Positions 1 to 6,037 of a DNA stretch of 7,147 nt are shown in pieces; position 1 is the first letter of the stretch, and each line of letters starts with the position of its first letter. Both the position numbers and the translations under genes were made by a program. Under the pieces are notes generated by a model. The model worked only from the letters and a program-made list of their open reading frames with translations, did no database searches and was not told the origin of the DNA. This DNA comes from Acidobacteriota bacterium (GTDB lineage Bacteria; Acidobacteriota; Terriglobia; Versatilivoradales; Versatilivoraceae), in the NCBI GenBank assembly GCA_028875135.1, contig JAPPFQ010000532.1, forward strand, positions 1 to 7,147, in the 5' to 3' direction.

Positions 1-616
1 CGTCTTCGGTCAGGAGTAGGGGATTGATCTCGGCCAGGGAGGCGTCGGTGGCTTCGAATGCCCGGTAAAGAGAGAGCATGAACCGGACCGCGGCAGGGGC
101 CAGCTTGGCGGGCAGGTCCAGGCCAAATGCCAGCTTTCGGGCTTGGAAGGGAGTCAGCCCGAGGCCCGGCTCCAACGCTTCCTTGAGGATCAACTCCGGA
201 TTTTCCGCCGCCACCCTTTCGATTTCTACTCCGCCTTCCCGGCTCGCCATGAAGACCACTTTGCCGGCATCCCGGTCGATGGCGATCCCGAGGTAGTACT
301 CCCGCTGGATCTTGAGGCCCTCCTCGACCAGTACCCGCTTGACGGTTTGCCCCTCGGGTCCGGTCTGATGAGTGACCAGTTGCATTCCCAGTATCGAATC
401 GGCGACCTCCTGGGCCTCTTCCGGAGAGCGAGCCAGGCGGACCCCTCCACCTTTTCCACGTCCTCCGGCGTGAATTTGAGCCTTTATTACCACCAGTCCG
501 CCCAGCTCGCCGGCGATTTCCCGGACTTTCTCACTGGTGTCCGCCACCTTGCCCCGAGGCACGGGAACTCCGTGGTCCCTAAGGATCTCCTTGGCCTGAT
601 ACTCGTGAATCTTCAT
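1..616 (-). CDS. sucC: Succinyl-CoA synthetase (ADP-forming) beta subunit, N-terminal 205 codons, cut by window edge
   Basis: This is the beta subunit of the cytoplasmic TCA-cycle enzyme that interconverts succinyl-CoA and succinate with substrate-level phosphorylation. The visible protein begins MKIHEYQAKEIL, the hallmark start of SucC. It continues through the ATP-grasp nucleotide-binding region, with KAQIHAGGRGKGGGV at residues 45-59, VFMASREGGVEIE at 121-133 and EINPLL at 196-201. Residue-by-residue agreement with the remembered E. coli SucC is high throughout. The family is about 390 residues, so roughly the C-terminal half, including the CoA-ligase domain, lies beyond position 1. The ATG at 616-614 fits the family start exactly. 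No Shine-Dalgarno sequence is visible before it, but a good promoter lies about 60 nt upstream. sucD would normally follow downstream, outside the window. Identity is effectively certain. Confidence 0.97.
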   Translation of the reverse strand, partial: MKIHEYQAKEILRDHGVPVPRGKVADTSEKVREIAGELGGLVVIKAQIHAGGRGKGGGVRLARSPEEAQEVADSILGMQLVTHQTGPEGQTVKRVLVEEGLKIQREYYLGIAIDRDAGKVVFMASREGGVEIERVAAENPELILKEALEPGLGLTPFQARKLAFGLDLPAKLAPAAVRFMLSLYRAFEATDASLAEINPLLLTED

Positions 617-675
617 GGTGGAACGTCCGGGGATTGGTCTCGAACGGGATTGCCTGGCCGCCTCCGAAGCGCCCA

Positions 676-703
676 AGTATATCGGAAGCGGCCGCCAATT
701 CAA
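676..703 (-). promoter_or_regulatory. Sigma70-type promoter for sucC
   Basis: Read on the minus strand, there is a -35 box TTGAAT (703-698; first four bases match the consensus). A 16-bp spacer follows, then a -10 box TATACT (681-676; five of six match TATAAT). Initiation about 7 nt downstream would give a 5' leader of about 52 nt before the sucC ATG at 616. It is the best-matching promoter I found in the gene-free stretches, and it sits where the sucC promoter should be. This is a sequence match only. Confidence 0.6.
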
Positions 704-786
704 ACATGGGTGGTGCCTGCTGTCCCGGGCGGAACATACGAGGAAGAAACAGTCGGCCGTTGCTGCGACGGCGTCACGGAATGAAG

Positions 787-817
787 CCCACCCGGGAGCG
801 CGGGCGTCTCGCCCGCA
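787..817 (+). repeat. REP-like palindromic unit, copy 1
   Basis: This is a 31-bp unit whose core at 800-816 is a perfect hairpin: the 7-bp stem GCGGGCG/CGCCCGC around the 3-nt loop TCT. A GGAG tetranucleotide lies just 5' of the stem (795-798), the arrangement seen in REP sequences mobilised by RAYT transposases. Copy 2 at 935-965 is its reverse complement with two mismatches. Very similar GCGGGCGTCTCGCCCGC units are, from memory, dispersed in environmental genomes such as Acidobacteriota and Planctomycetota. No RAYT gene is in the window. Confidence 0.75.
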
Positions 818-934
818 TAGGACGTGGCACATTCGCAACGAACCCTGCAAAGGCGAGTCCAGCCCACCTTGCAAGGAAGTGACCCACCCGCGAGCACTAT
901 CGTAGGCAAACCAGCGGCTCGTTACGGCAGTGCA

Positions 935-965
935 TGCGGGCGGGACGCCCGCGTTCCCGGGTGGG
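935..965 (-). repeat. REP-like palindromic unit, copy 2 (inverted)
   Basis: Its reverse complement matches the unit at 787-817 at 29 of 31 positions. The core hairpin at 936-952 has the same 7-bp GCGGGCG/CGCCCGC stem, with loop GGA instead of TCT. Both differences lie outside the stem, one in the loop and one in the tetranucleotide beside it (GGAA here instead of GGAG). The two units face each other across about 117 bp, a BIME-like inverted arrangement spanning 787-965. Confidence 0.75.
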
Positions 966-1224
966 GCCTTCTCCCATCACTCTTGCTCCTCGAGGGGGCG
1001 TGTACAGGCTTGCCTAGCCGCGGCCCTGCCGATGGGGCAGAATCGTCACGCTTGGTGGCCCTTCGTGGATTTCTTTTTTTGGCTTTTGTGGTTCACCCGC
1101 GTTTGTTTCAGACAAGCACCGCCCCCGCCCTGCCGTGCGGATCATTCGAGAGTGAAACAAGGGATCCATGTTGGCTATCACGAACAGGTGCCATGTCCCG
1201 TTAAACCGGCTTTCTACAGATTGA

Positions 1225-1376
1225 ACATCGATGCACAGGATGCACAGGATTAACAGGACGGGGGCTTCCTGCACCAGAAGGCGGCTCGGGCGACAATCCG
1301 GTGCGGATTCGCGGATCCCCGGCATTGAATGCTAGCCGTTTCCTGAAAAAATCCTGTGCATCCTGTGCATCGATGT
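1225..1376 (-). mobile_element. 152-bp MITE-like element, copy A
   Basis: Perfect 27-bp terminal inverted repeats lie at 1225-1251 and 1350-1376. Each arm begins ACATCGAT and then carries two tandem copies of GCACAGGAT. On the inner side of one arm is a six-base A/T run (1346-1351), and inside the other is a third, degenerate unit TAACAGGA (1251-1258). Read on the minus strand it aligns without a gap to the element at 6999-7147, with 25 substitutions, all in the 94-bp core. The core can fold into a small hairpin closed by CCGG/CCGG. It encodes no protein. It lies 65 bp beyond the stop codon of the small gene at 1442-1882. A 2-bp GA on both flanks could be a target duplication but is too short to prove it. 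Confidence 0.8.
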
Positions 1377-1381
1377 GAATC

Positions 1382-1421
1382 AAAAATCTGCCCATGCTCG
1401 GCTTTGAACCGGTTTCGAGCA
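1382..1421 (-). terminator. Possible intrinsic terminator after the 1442-1882 gene
   Basis: On the minus strand a perfect 6-bp stem, TGCTCG/CGAGCA (1421-1416 with 1400-1395), encloses a 15-nt loop containing the palindrome AACCGGTT. It is followed 8 nt later by five Ts (1386-1382). The position, 20 bp past a stop codon and before the repeat element, suits the end of an operon. The stem is short, the loop large and the T run displaced, so the call is weak. Confidence 0.3.
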
Positions 1422-1441
1422 ACAACCAACGGGATTGGAGG

Positions 1442-1882
1442 TCAATTGACCCTCATGCTGGAAGTCGGGGGCTCTTGGCTGGCGGTCGGGGGCTTCAAGA
1501 CGTTCAACGGCAGTTCCTTCACCATGAAGCCGTCGAGGTAAACCTGCAGAATGTGGGTTCCATATTCCGAGAAACCCAGGTTGTTGAAGAGGGTTACGTT
1601 GTCGGCGAAGCTCCGCGCATCCAGGGAGAAACTGGAGGGGCTGGTCTTCATGAGGGTCTTGCCGCGGCCGGGCGAGAGCAGTTGAATCCGGGTCTCATGC
1701 CGGCCCTGGCCCACCCAGTGATTCAACAGGGCGAAGCGGAGCACCGTGGAGGGCAGCGAAGGCAGGTAGATGTCCTGAAAGATCCCCATGATGCTGAGCT
1801 TGTTTCCGGCTTCCAGGCGGACATCGTCGCAGATAAGCGAGTAGGAAAGGTGAACGTGTCCGGTTGGTGTCGGGGAACTCAT
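1442..1882 (-). CDS. Small uncharacterised protein, DUF6941-like
   Basis: This is a 146-residue soluble protein with no signal peptide or membrane segment. Residues 14-40 (SYSLICDDVRLEAGNKLSIM and on) contain the CDD-R-E--NKLS-MGIF pattern. Residues 98-130, with YGTHILQVYLDG and KELPLNVLK, look like a beta-strand-rich tail. I recall these features from bacterial proteins grouped as DUF6941; the assignment is from memory and no biochemical role is known to me. The last 16 residues are Pro/Ser/Thr-rich and probably disordered. It starts 66 nt after mpl on the same strand, so it may be the last gene of that unit. No in-frame start exists in the 48 nt upstream and no Shine-Dalgarno is seen. The coding call is firm and the function is open. 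Confidence 0.85.
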   Translation of the reverse strand: MSSPTPTGHVHLSYSLICDDVRLEAGNKLSIMGIFQDIYLPSLPSTVLRFALLNHWVGQGRHETRIQLLSPGRGKTLMKTSPSSFSLDARSFADNVTLFNNLGFSEYGTHILQVYLDGFMVKELPLNVLKPPTASQEPPTSSMRVN

Positions 1883-1948
1883 AGTGGGAAGATAGCCGTC
1901 CGGGGAGCGAGAAGGGTCACGGTGGTGCTGCTTCCGGTTACCGGCAGC

Positions 1949-3367
1949 TCAATCCCGGGCAATCTCGGCCAGGAGTCTGGCGTGAATGCCGTCGAAGCCG
2001 CCGTTGGACATGATCACCACCTTGTCACCTGTTTGAAGGCGGGGGGCGATCTGTTTGACGATCTCGCCGGCCGTGGGATAACAGTGTGCGTCCCGGCCCC
2101 GCTTCCGGAGGTCTCGCACCAACCGGTCCAGGTCGAGCCGAAGGTCGGGGGCCAGCTTCTCGGGAGCGAAGATCGAGCACAATATTACGTGGTCGGCATC
2201 GGCGAAACAACGGGAAAATTGGCTCTGAAACACCCGCCGGCGGGCAGTTGCGGACCGGGGTTCGAAAATCGCCCACACGCGGTTTTGAGGAAATTGCTTC
2301 CTGACGGCTGCCAGGGTGGCGGCAATGGCCGTGGGATGGTGGGCGAAATCGTCGAAGACGGTGATTCCGGCTGCCTGGCCACGGATCTCCAGGCGTCGCT
2401 TCACGCTCTCGAAGGAACCCAGTCCCGCGGCAATGGCGTCGCGGGACAAGCCCAGTCGGTGGGCGCAGGCCAGGGCCGCCAGCGCATTCCTGACATTGAA
2501 GCTGCCTGCGAGCGGAACCTCGAACCGGCCCCGGTCCTTGCCGTCCTGCAGCACCTGGAAGCAGGTGGACTGTTCCAGAAACCGGATGGAAGCCACAGTC
2601 CATTGGGCGGCCCGGTCCAGTCCGAAGGAAATGACGTTGGTGGGCGAATCGGCGCTCAGCTCGCGAACCACCGCATCGTCCCAGCCGGCGATCAAGGCTC
2701 CCCTGGAGGGGATAATGTTCAGCAGTCGCCGGAAACTCTGTTTGACCGCCGAAAAATCGGGATAGATATCGGCGTGGTCGTACTCGCAGTTGTTGAAGAT
2801 GACCAAATCGGGCAAGTAGTGCAGGAACTTGGGACCCTTGTCGAAGAAGGCGGTGTCGTATTCGTCTCCTTCGATCACGAAATGCTCTCCATCGGCCACC
2901 CGAAAGCTGGTATTGAAGTTGCGGGCAATGCCACCAATCAGAAAGGATGGCCGCAGTCCGGCGGACTCCAGCAACCAGGTCAGCAGGGCGGCGGTGGTGG
3001 TCTTTCCGTGAGTGCCCGCCACCACCACCGAGGTCTTCCCCCGGATAAAGACTTCCTTGAGGATTTCCGGTAGGGAGCGGTAGGGAATCTTCTCGTCCAG
3101 CGTCGCCTCCACTTCCGGATTGCCCCGGGAGACCGCATTCCCGATCACCACCAGGTCGGGACGGGGGCTGAGATGGGATTCGGAAAAACCCTCCAGGATG
3201 GGGATGCCCCGATCCTGCAGGAAGGTGGACATGGGAGGATAGACATTCCGGTCCGAGCCGCTGACACGGAAACCCTTCTGCTGGAGCATGCCCGCCAGCG
3301 AGGCCATGGCCGTCCCGCAGATGCCGACCAGGTGGATGTGTCCGACGCCTCGGAGAAAATCAACCAT
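1949..3367 (-). CDS. mpl: UDP-N-acetylmuramate:L-alanyl-gamma-D-glutamyl-meso-diaminopimelate ligase
   Basis: Mpl is a cytoplasmic Mur ligase that recycles murein by joining the released tripeptide L-Ala-gamma-D-Glu-meso-DAP to UDP-MurNAc with ATP. The 472 residues match the usual Mpl length. The N-terminal domain carries HIHLVGICGTAMASLAGML (10-28). The central ATPase domain has the P-loop GTHGKTTTAA (118-127), EGDEYDTAFFDKGPKF (166-181) and NNCEYDHADIYPD (192-204). The C-terminal domain has FDDFAHHPTA (338-347), FEPRS (368-372) and MSNGGFDGIH (453-462). The DEYDTAFFDKGPKF and SNGGFDG signatures separate Mpl from the related MurC. The start is fixed by the nucleotide-binding N-terminus, with a modest GGAG about 10 nt before the ATG. 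It follows the LD-carboxypeptidase by 72 nt, the preceding step in the same recycling route. Confidence 0.96.
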   Translation of the reverse strand: MVDFLRGVGHIHLVGICGTAMASLAGMLQQKGFRVSGSDRNVYPPMSTFLQDRGIPILEGFSESHLSPRPDLVVIGNAVSRGNPEVEATLDEKIPYRSLPEILKEVFIRGKTSVVVAGTHGKTTTAALLTWLLESAGLRPSFLIGGIARNFNTSFRVADGEHFVIEGDEYDTAFFDKGPKFLHYLPDLVIFNNCEYDHADIYPDFSAVKQSFRRLLNIIPSRGALIAGWDDAVVRELSADSPTNVISFGLDRAAQWTVASIRFLEQSTCFQVLQDGKDRGRFEVPLAGSFNVRNALAALACAHRLGLSRDAIAAGLGSFESVKRRLEIRGQAAGITVFDDFAHHPTAIAATLAAVRKQFPQNRVWAIFEPRSATARRRVFQSQFSRCFADADHVILCSIFAPEKLAPDLRLDLDRLVRDLRKRGRDAHCYPTAGEIVKQIAPRLQTGDKVVIMSNGGFDGIHARLLAEIARD

Positions 3368-3439
3368 CGGCGGACGTCTCCAATGGGGTGGGCGGTTGGG
3401 TGGAACCGTGCCTCCGGTTGAGAAGGGAATCGCCGGGTT

Positions 3440-4363
3440 TCATCTCGCGGCCACGGCAGCTTCCTCGAACTGGAGCCAGCGCTGCCCGGCATCCAGTCGA
3501 ACCTCCACGCCGAAGGGAAGGGTCAAGCACCCGGTGCTGGTGTGTCCGGAATGCAGTCCGTACCAGATGGGAACCTGGAATTCCTGCAACAGGCTCAGGA
3601 CAATCTCCGGCATGTCCGGCCCCTGCCGGGCCTGGCCGCGGTCGAGCATCTCGCCGAAGACGAAGCCCCGAACGCCCTGCAGCTTCCCCGCCAGCTTGAG
3701 CTGCATCAACATCCGGTCCACCTGGTAGGGCTTGGCGTTGATGTCCTCCAGAAAGAGAATCCTGTCCTGAGACTGCAGTTCGTAGGGCGTGCCCAGGGAG
3801 GCGACCAGAAGCGACAGGCACCCCCCGGTCAAGCGCCCGCGAGCGGTTCCGGCTTGGAGAGTCAGGCTGTCGGGGGCGTGGAGCCTCGGGCCGAGCCGAG
3901 TTGCAGTCAGACAGTCCAGCAGGCTGTCGCGATTGTAGCTGGGCTCCCCTTGGGCGAACTCCCAGGCGACCATAGGTCCGTGGAAGCAGACCAGGCCGCA
4001 CTGGTTTTCCAGGAACTGCAGCAGGACGGTGACATCGCTGTAGCCCATGAAAATCTTGGGATGCGCCTGCAGGGGCACCGGATCCAGCAGTTCCAGCAGG
4101 TATTGGCAGCCGTAACCGCCGCGGGCGCAAAAAATCGCCTTCACCTCGGTGTCGGTGAACAGATCGACGAGCGACTCCGCCCGTTGCCGGTGGGAGCCTG
4201 CAAAGTAGCGGTGCCTGGAAAAGACGGAGTCGTCGTAGCGTACCCGGTAGCCCAGTCTCCGGATCTCCGAGATCCCGCGCAGCAGGTCTTCGCGCTGGAC
4301 GCACCCCGACGGGGCTGCAATGCCGACCGTGTCCCCGGGTTGAAGCGGCTTGGCTTTCTGCAT
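3440..4363 (-). CDS. ldcA: Muramoyltetrapeptide LD-carboxypeptidase (peptidase family S66)
   Basis: This serine peptidase removes the terminal D-Ala from cytoplasmic murein tetrapeptides so that the tripeptide can be reused. The 307-residue protein has the family landmarks: QPGDTVGIAAPSG (8-20), CARGGYG (79-85), the nucleophile Ser109 in MGYSDVT (106-112), Glu206 in FLEDINAKPYQVDR (204-217) and His274 in LHSGHTS (270-276). These complete the Ser-Glu-His triad. There is no signal peptide, as expected for a cytosolic recycling enzyme. The S66 family also includes MccF, which hydrolyses microcin C; the neighbouring mpl makes murein recycling the better reading. The ATG lies 4 nt after the chelatase stop codon with no clear Shine-Dalgarno, suggesting translational coupling. 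A 72-nt gap separates it from mpl. The symbol rests on family and context. Confidence 0.93.
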   Translation of the reverse strand: MQKAKPLQPGDTVGIAAPSGCVQREDLLRGISEIRRLGYRVRYDDSVFSRHRYFAGSHRQRAESLVDLFTDTEVKAIFCARGGYGCQYLLELLDPVPLQAHPKIFMGYSDVTVLLQFLENQCGLVCFHGPMVAWEFAQGEPSYNRDSLLDCLTATRLGPRLHAPDSLTLQAGTARGRLTGGCLSLLVASLGTPYELQSQDRILFLEDINAKPYQVDRMLMQLKLAGKLQGVRGFVFGEMLDRGQARQGPDMPEIVLSLLQEFQVPIWYGLHSGHTSTGCLTLPFGVEVRLDAGQRWLQFEEAAVAAR

Positions 4364-4367
4364 CGGT

Positions 4368-4751
4368 TCAGTGGGAGAGGATCTCTGCCTCCCCGATTCG
4401 CTCCAGGATCAGTTCTCCCATTTTGGGATGGGGTCCCAGCGGGGCGCTGAGGCGAATGGTGACCCGGGGGTGGTTTCGAGCTGCTTCCCGGACCATCCTG
4501 GGAATGTCGCTGGTGGAGTGTCTTCCCGGACCCAGGAAGTAGGGCTGGACCACGATCGCGTCCACCCCGGCCGCCAAGCAGCTCTCGAATCCCTGTTGGA
4601 TGGTGGGCTCCGCCAGTTCCATGTGGGCGTGCTGGACAATCAGGAAACGGGACTTCTCGCGCACCATTTCGGCAACCTGGCGCACCACTCGATTGGCGTC
4701 GGGCCGGCGGCTTCCATGGTCGATGATCAGAAGTCCCGTCTTGTCAGCCAT
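4368..4751 (-). CDS. Small CbiX/SirB-type sirohydrochlorin chelatase
   Basis: This is a 127-residue single-domain protein of the short class II chelatase family (CbiX-small/SirB). These enzymes insert Co2+ or Fe2+ into sirohydrochlorin for cobalamin or siroheme. Visible landmarks are LLIIDHGSRRPDAN (7-20) with metal-ligand His12, HAHMELAEPTIQQGFE (41-56) with Glu45, VVQPYFLGPGRHS (67-79) with His78, and APLGPHPK (103-110). One domain of about 120-130 residues matches the short form, which works as a homodimer, rather than the two-domain CbiK/CbiX-long. Its metal cannot be read from sequence, and no other tetrapyrrole gene is in view, so I leave the symbol empty. Its ATG follows the dehydrogenase stop by 1 nt. 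A weak AAGGA about 11 nt upstream overlaps the end of that gene. Confidence 0.92.
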   Translation of the reverse strand: MADKTGLLIIDHGSRRPDANRVVRQVAEMVREKSRFLIVQHAHMELAEPTIQQGFESCLAAGVDAIVVQPYFLGPGRHSTSDIPRMVREAARNHPRVTIRLSAPLGPHPKMGELILERIGEAEILSH

Positions 4752-4752
4752 T

Positions 4753-5910
4753 TCAGGATCGATCCTTCAACACGGCCCGGGCAATGGTCTCCAGTTGCAT
4801 GAAGGAGGTTCCTTCGTAGATCTTGCCGATCTTGGCGTCCCGGAAGAATTTCTCGACCGGGTAGTCTCGGGTGTAGCCGTAACCTCCGAAGATCTCGATC
4901 ACCTCGGAGGCAATCCGCTCGGCCACCTGAGAGGCGTAGTACTTGGCCATGGCCGCCTCCTTCAGAAACGGCGTGCCGGCGTCTTTCATCCGGGCCGCGT
5001 TGTAGGTCAACAGGCGGGCTGCCTCCAGCTCGGTGGAGAGCTCGGCGATCTGGAATCGTATCGCTTGAAACCTGGAGAGCGACTGCCCGAACTGCTGCCG
5101 CTCTCCAGCGTAGCGGATTGCCTGCTCGAGCGCTCCGGCAGCCAATCCGATCATCTGCGCCGCGATTCCGATTCTGCCTTCATTGAGGGTTTCAATGGAG
5201 ACCTTGTAACCCTTGCCGCGCTCGCCCAGGATATTTTCTGCGGGAACCCGGCAATGGTCCAGCACCAGCTCGCAGGTGCTGCTGGCGCGGATGCCCAGCT
5301 TCTCTTCCTTCTTGCCCACCGAGAACCCGGGGAAGTCCTTTTCGACGAGAAAGGCGGTGATTCCCCGGTACCCCAGGCCGGGGTCGAGGGTTGCGAACAG
5401 AATGAAGAGGTCGGCCTCCAGGGCATTGGTGGTCCACAGCTTCTGGCCGCTCAGAAGATAAGCCCCGTCCTCTTCCACCGCCCGGGTCCTGAGTGCGAAA
5501 GCATCGCTGCCGGCGGCCGCCTCCGACAACGCGTAGGCTCCCACCGAGCCGGTGGCCAAACGGGGAAGATAGCGGGATTTCTGTGCCTGGTTGCCCCAGT
5601 TCAGCAGGGCGTTGTTGACCAGCGTATTCTGGACGTCCACGATCACGGCCGCAGAGGGGTCCACCCGGGACAGCTCTTCCACCGCCAGGACGGACATGAA
5701 GAAGCTGCCCTCGGCTCCCCCCCACTCCTGGGGAATCTGAATGCCCATCAGGTTCAATTCGAAAAATTGCCTCAGGAGACCGGGGTCGAACGTCTCCCTC
5801 GCGTCCATTTCCTTGACGCGGGGACCGATCTCGGCGCGCGCGAAGTCGCGAACGGCATCCCGGAACAACTCCTCCTCGGCCGTCAATTGGGTCAGGACTC
5901 GACTGTTCAT
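4753..5910 (-). CDS. Acyl-CoA dehydrogenase, short/branched-chain (ACADSB-like)
   Basis: This FAD flavoprotein oxidises acyl-CoA to trans-2-enoyl-CoA and passes electrons to ETF. The 385 residues are the normal family length. The sequence shows the ALSEAAAGSD signature (127-136), LGIRASSTCELV (205-216), the LNEGRIGIAAQMIGLA segment (242-257), RQQFGQ (271-276) and GGYGYTRDYPVEKFFRDAKI (342-361). Glu366 in IYEGTS sits at the usual catalytic-base position. By memory it resembles animal ACADSB (2-methyl-branched-chain) closely, especially VQNTLVNN, LNEGRIGIAAQM and AARLLTYNAARM. Substrate class is therefore plausibly short or branched-chain acyl-CoA, but this is inferred. It lies 117 nt after the hydrolase gene and 1 nt before the chelatase gene. 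No Shine-Dalgarno is at usable spacing; a GGGAG lies 14 nt away. The ATG suits the family N-terminus. Confidence 0.95.
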   Translation of the reverse strand: MNSRVLTQLTAEEELFRDAVRDFARAEIGPRVKEMDARETFDPGLLRQFFELNLMGIQIPQEWGGAEGSFFMSVLAVEELSRVDPSAAVIVDVQNTLVNNALLNWGNQAQKSRYLPRLATGSVGAYALSEAAAGSDAFALRTRAVEEDGAYLLSGQKLWTTNALEADLFILFATLDPGLGYRGITAFLVEKDFPGFSVGKKEEKLGIRASSTCELVLDHCRVPAENILGERGKGYKVSIETLNEGRIGIAAQMIGLAAGALEQAIRYAGERQQFGQSLSRFQAIRFQIAELSTELEAARLLTYNAARMKDAGTPFLKEAAMAKYYASQVAERIASEVIEIFGGYGYTRDYPVEKFFRDAKIGKIYEGTSFMQLETIARAVLKDRS

Positions 5911-6027
5911 GAGAGAAGCGGGAACTCCCGGATTCGAGTTCGGCCGGTCGGCCCCGGAGGAGCCGGCGTCAAGCCCGCGATCGGCGACGCTCGAGGCCGG
6001 CCGATTGCGTGGTGGCCCGGTCCGGTT
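5911..6027. other. 117-bp gap between hydrolase and acyl-CoA dehydrogenase genes
   Basis: On the minus strand a TTGACG resembling a -35 box is present, but no -10 box lies 16-18 bp beyond it, so I do not call a promoter. Short GC-rich inverted repeats occur, such as CGGGA/TCCCG at 5919-5930, with no T run. The dehydrogenase unit could start here or continue from the hydrolase gene. Confidence 0.4.
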
Positions 6028-6037
6028 TCAGCCGGAC
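6020..6037 (-). other. Hairpin enclosing the hydrolase stop codon
   Basis: The minus strand reads GTCCGG-CTGAAA-CCGGAC, a perfect 6-bp stem whose loop contains the TGA stop (6030-6028) of the alpha/beta hydrolase. No T run follows, so it is not a standard intrinsic terminator. It may slow read-through transcription or simply be chance in GC-rich DNA. Confidence 0.35.

Larger units (their letters stand above)
617..1441. other. 825-bp gene-free region carrying repeats
   Basis: No open frame here has a recognisable protein, and the short ORFs run through repeats. From left to right it holds the sucC leader and promoter (617-703), a REP-like inverted pair (787-817 and 935-965), and about 260 bp with nothing I can name (966-1224). 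The 152-bp miniature element (1225-1376) and a possible terminator (1382-1421) complete it. The unnamed part contains an AT-poor stretch ending in a seven-T run near 1074-1080. I see no tRNA, rRNA or riboswitch. Confidence 0.7.

Noticed and set aside
143..784. A 213-codon plus-strand open frame across the sucC start
   Set aside because: It is antisense in register to sucC, which is unmistakable on the minus strand, and its tail runs through non-coding promoter DNA.
824..1325. Short overlapping ORFs on both strands between sucC and the 1442 gene
   Set aside because: They are translations of the REP-like and MITE-like repeats (peptides such as GGTPAFPGG or LCILCIDV, which recur wherever those repeats occur), with no start signal or protein family.
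1394..3073. A 559-codon plus-strand open frame opposite mpl and the small gene
   Set aside because: It has the same antisense codon register as mpl and the 1442-1882 gene, with Gly/Gln/Val-rich low-information sequence. It is a shadow of the real genes.
3404..3419. A terminator between ldcA and mpl (stem AACCG/CGGTT)
   Set aside because: The stem is only 5 bp with no T run in either direction, and a terminator there would split two genes of one pathway.
3360..4304. A 314-codon minus-strand frame overlapping ldcA in another frame
   Set aside because: It is Arg/Pro/Ala-rich frame-shifted translation of the LD-carboxypeptidase gene. The catalytic triad and family motifs are in the 3440-4363 frame.
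5911..6027. A promoter for the dehydrogenase gene based on TTGACG
   Set aside because: No hexamer resembling TATAAT occurs 16-18 bp downstream, so one good half-site is not enough.
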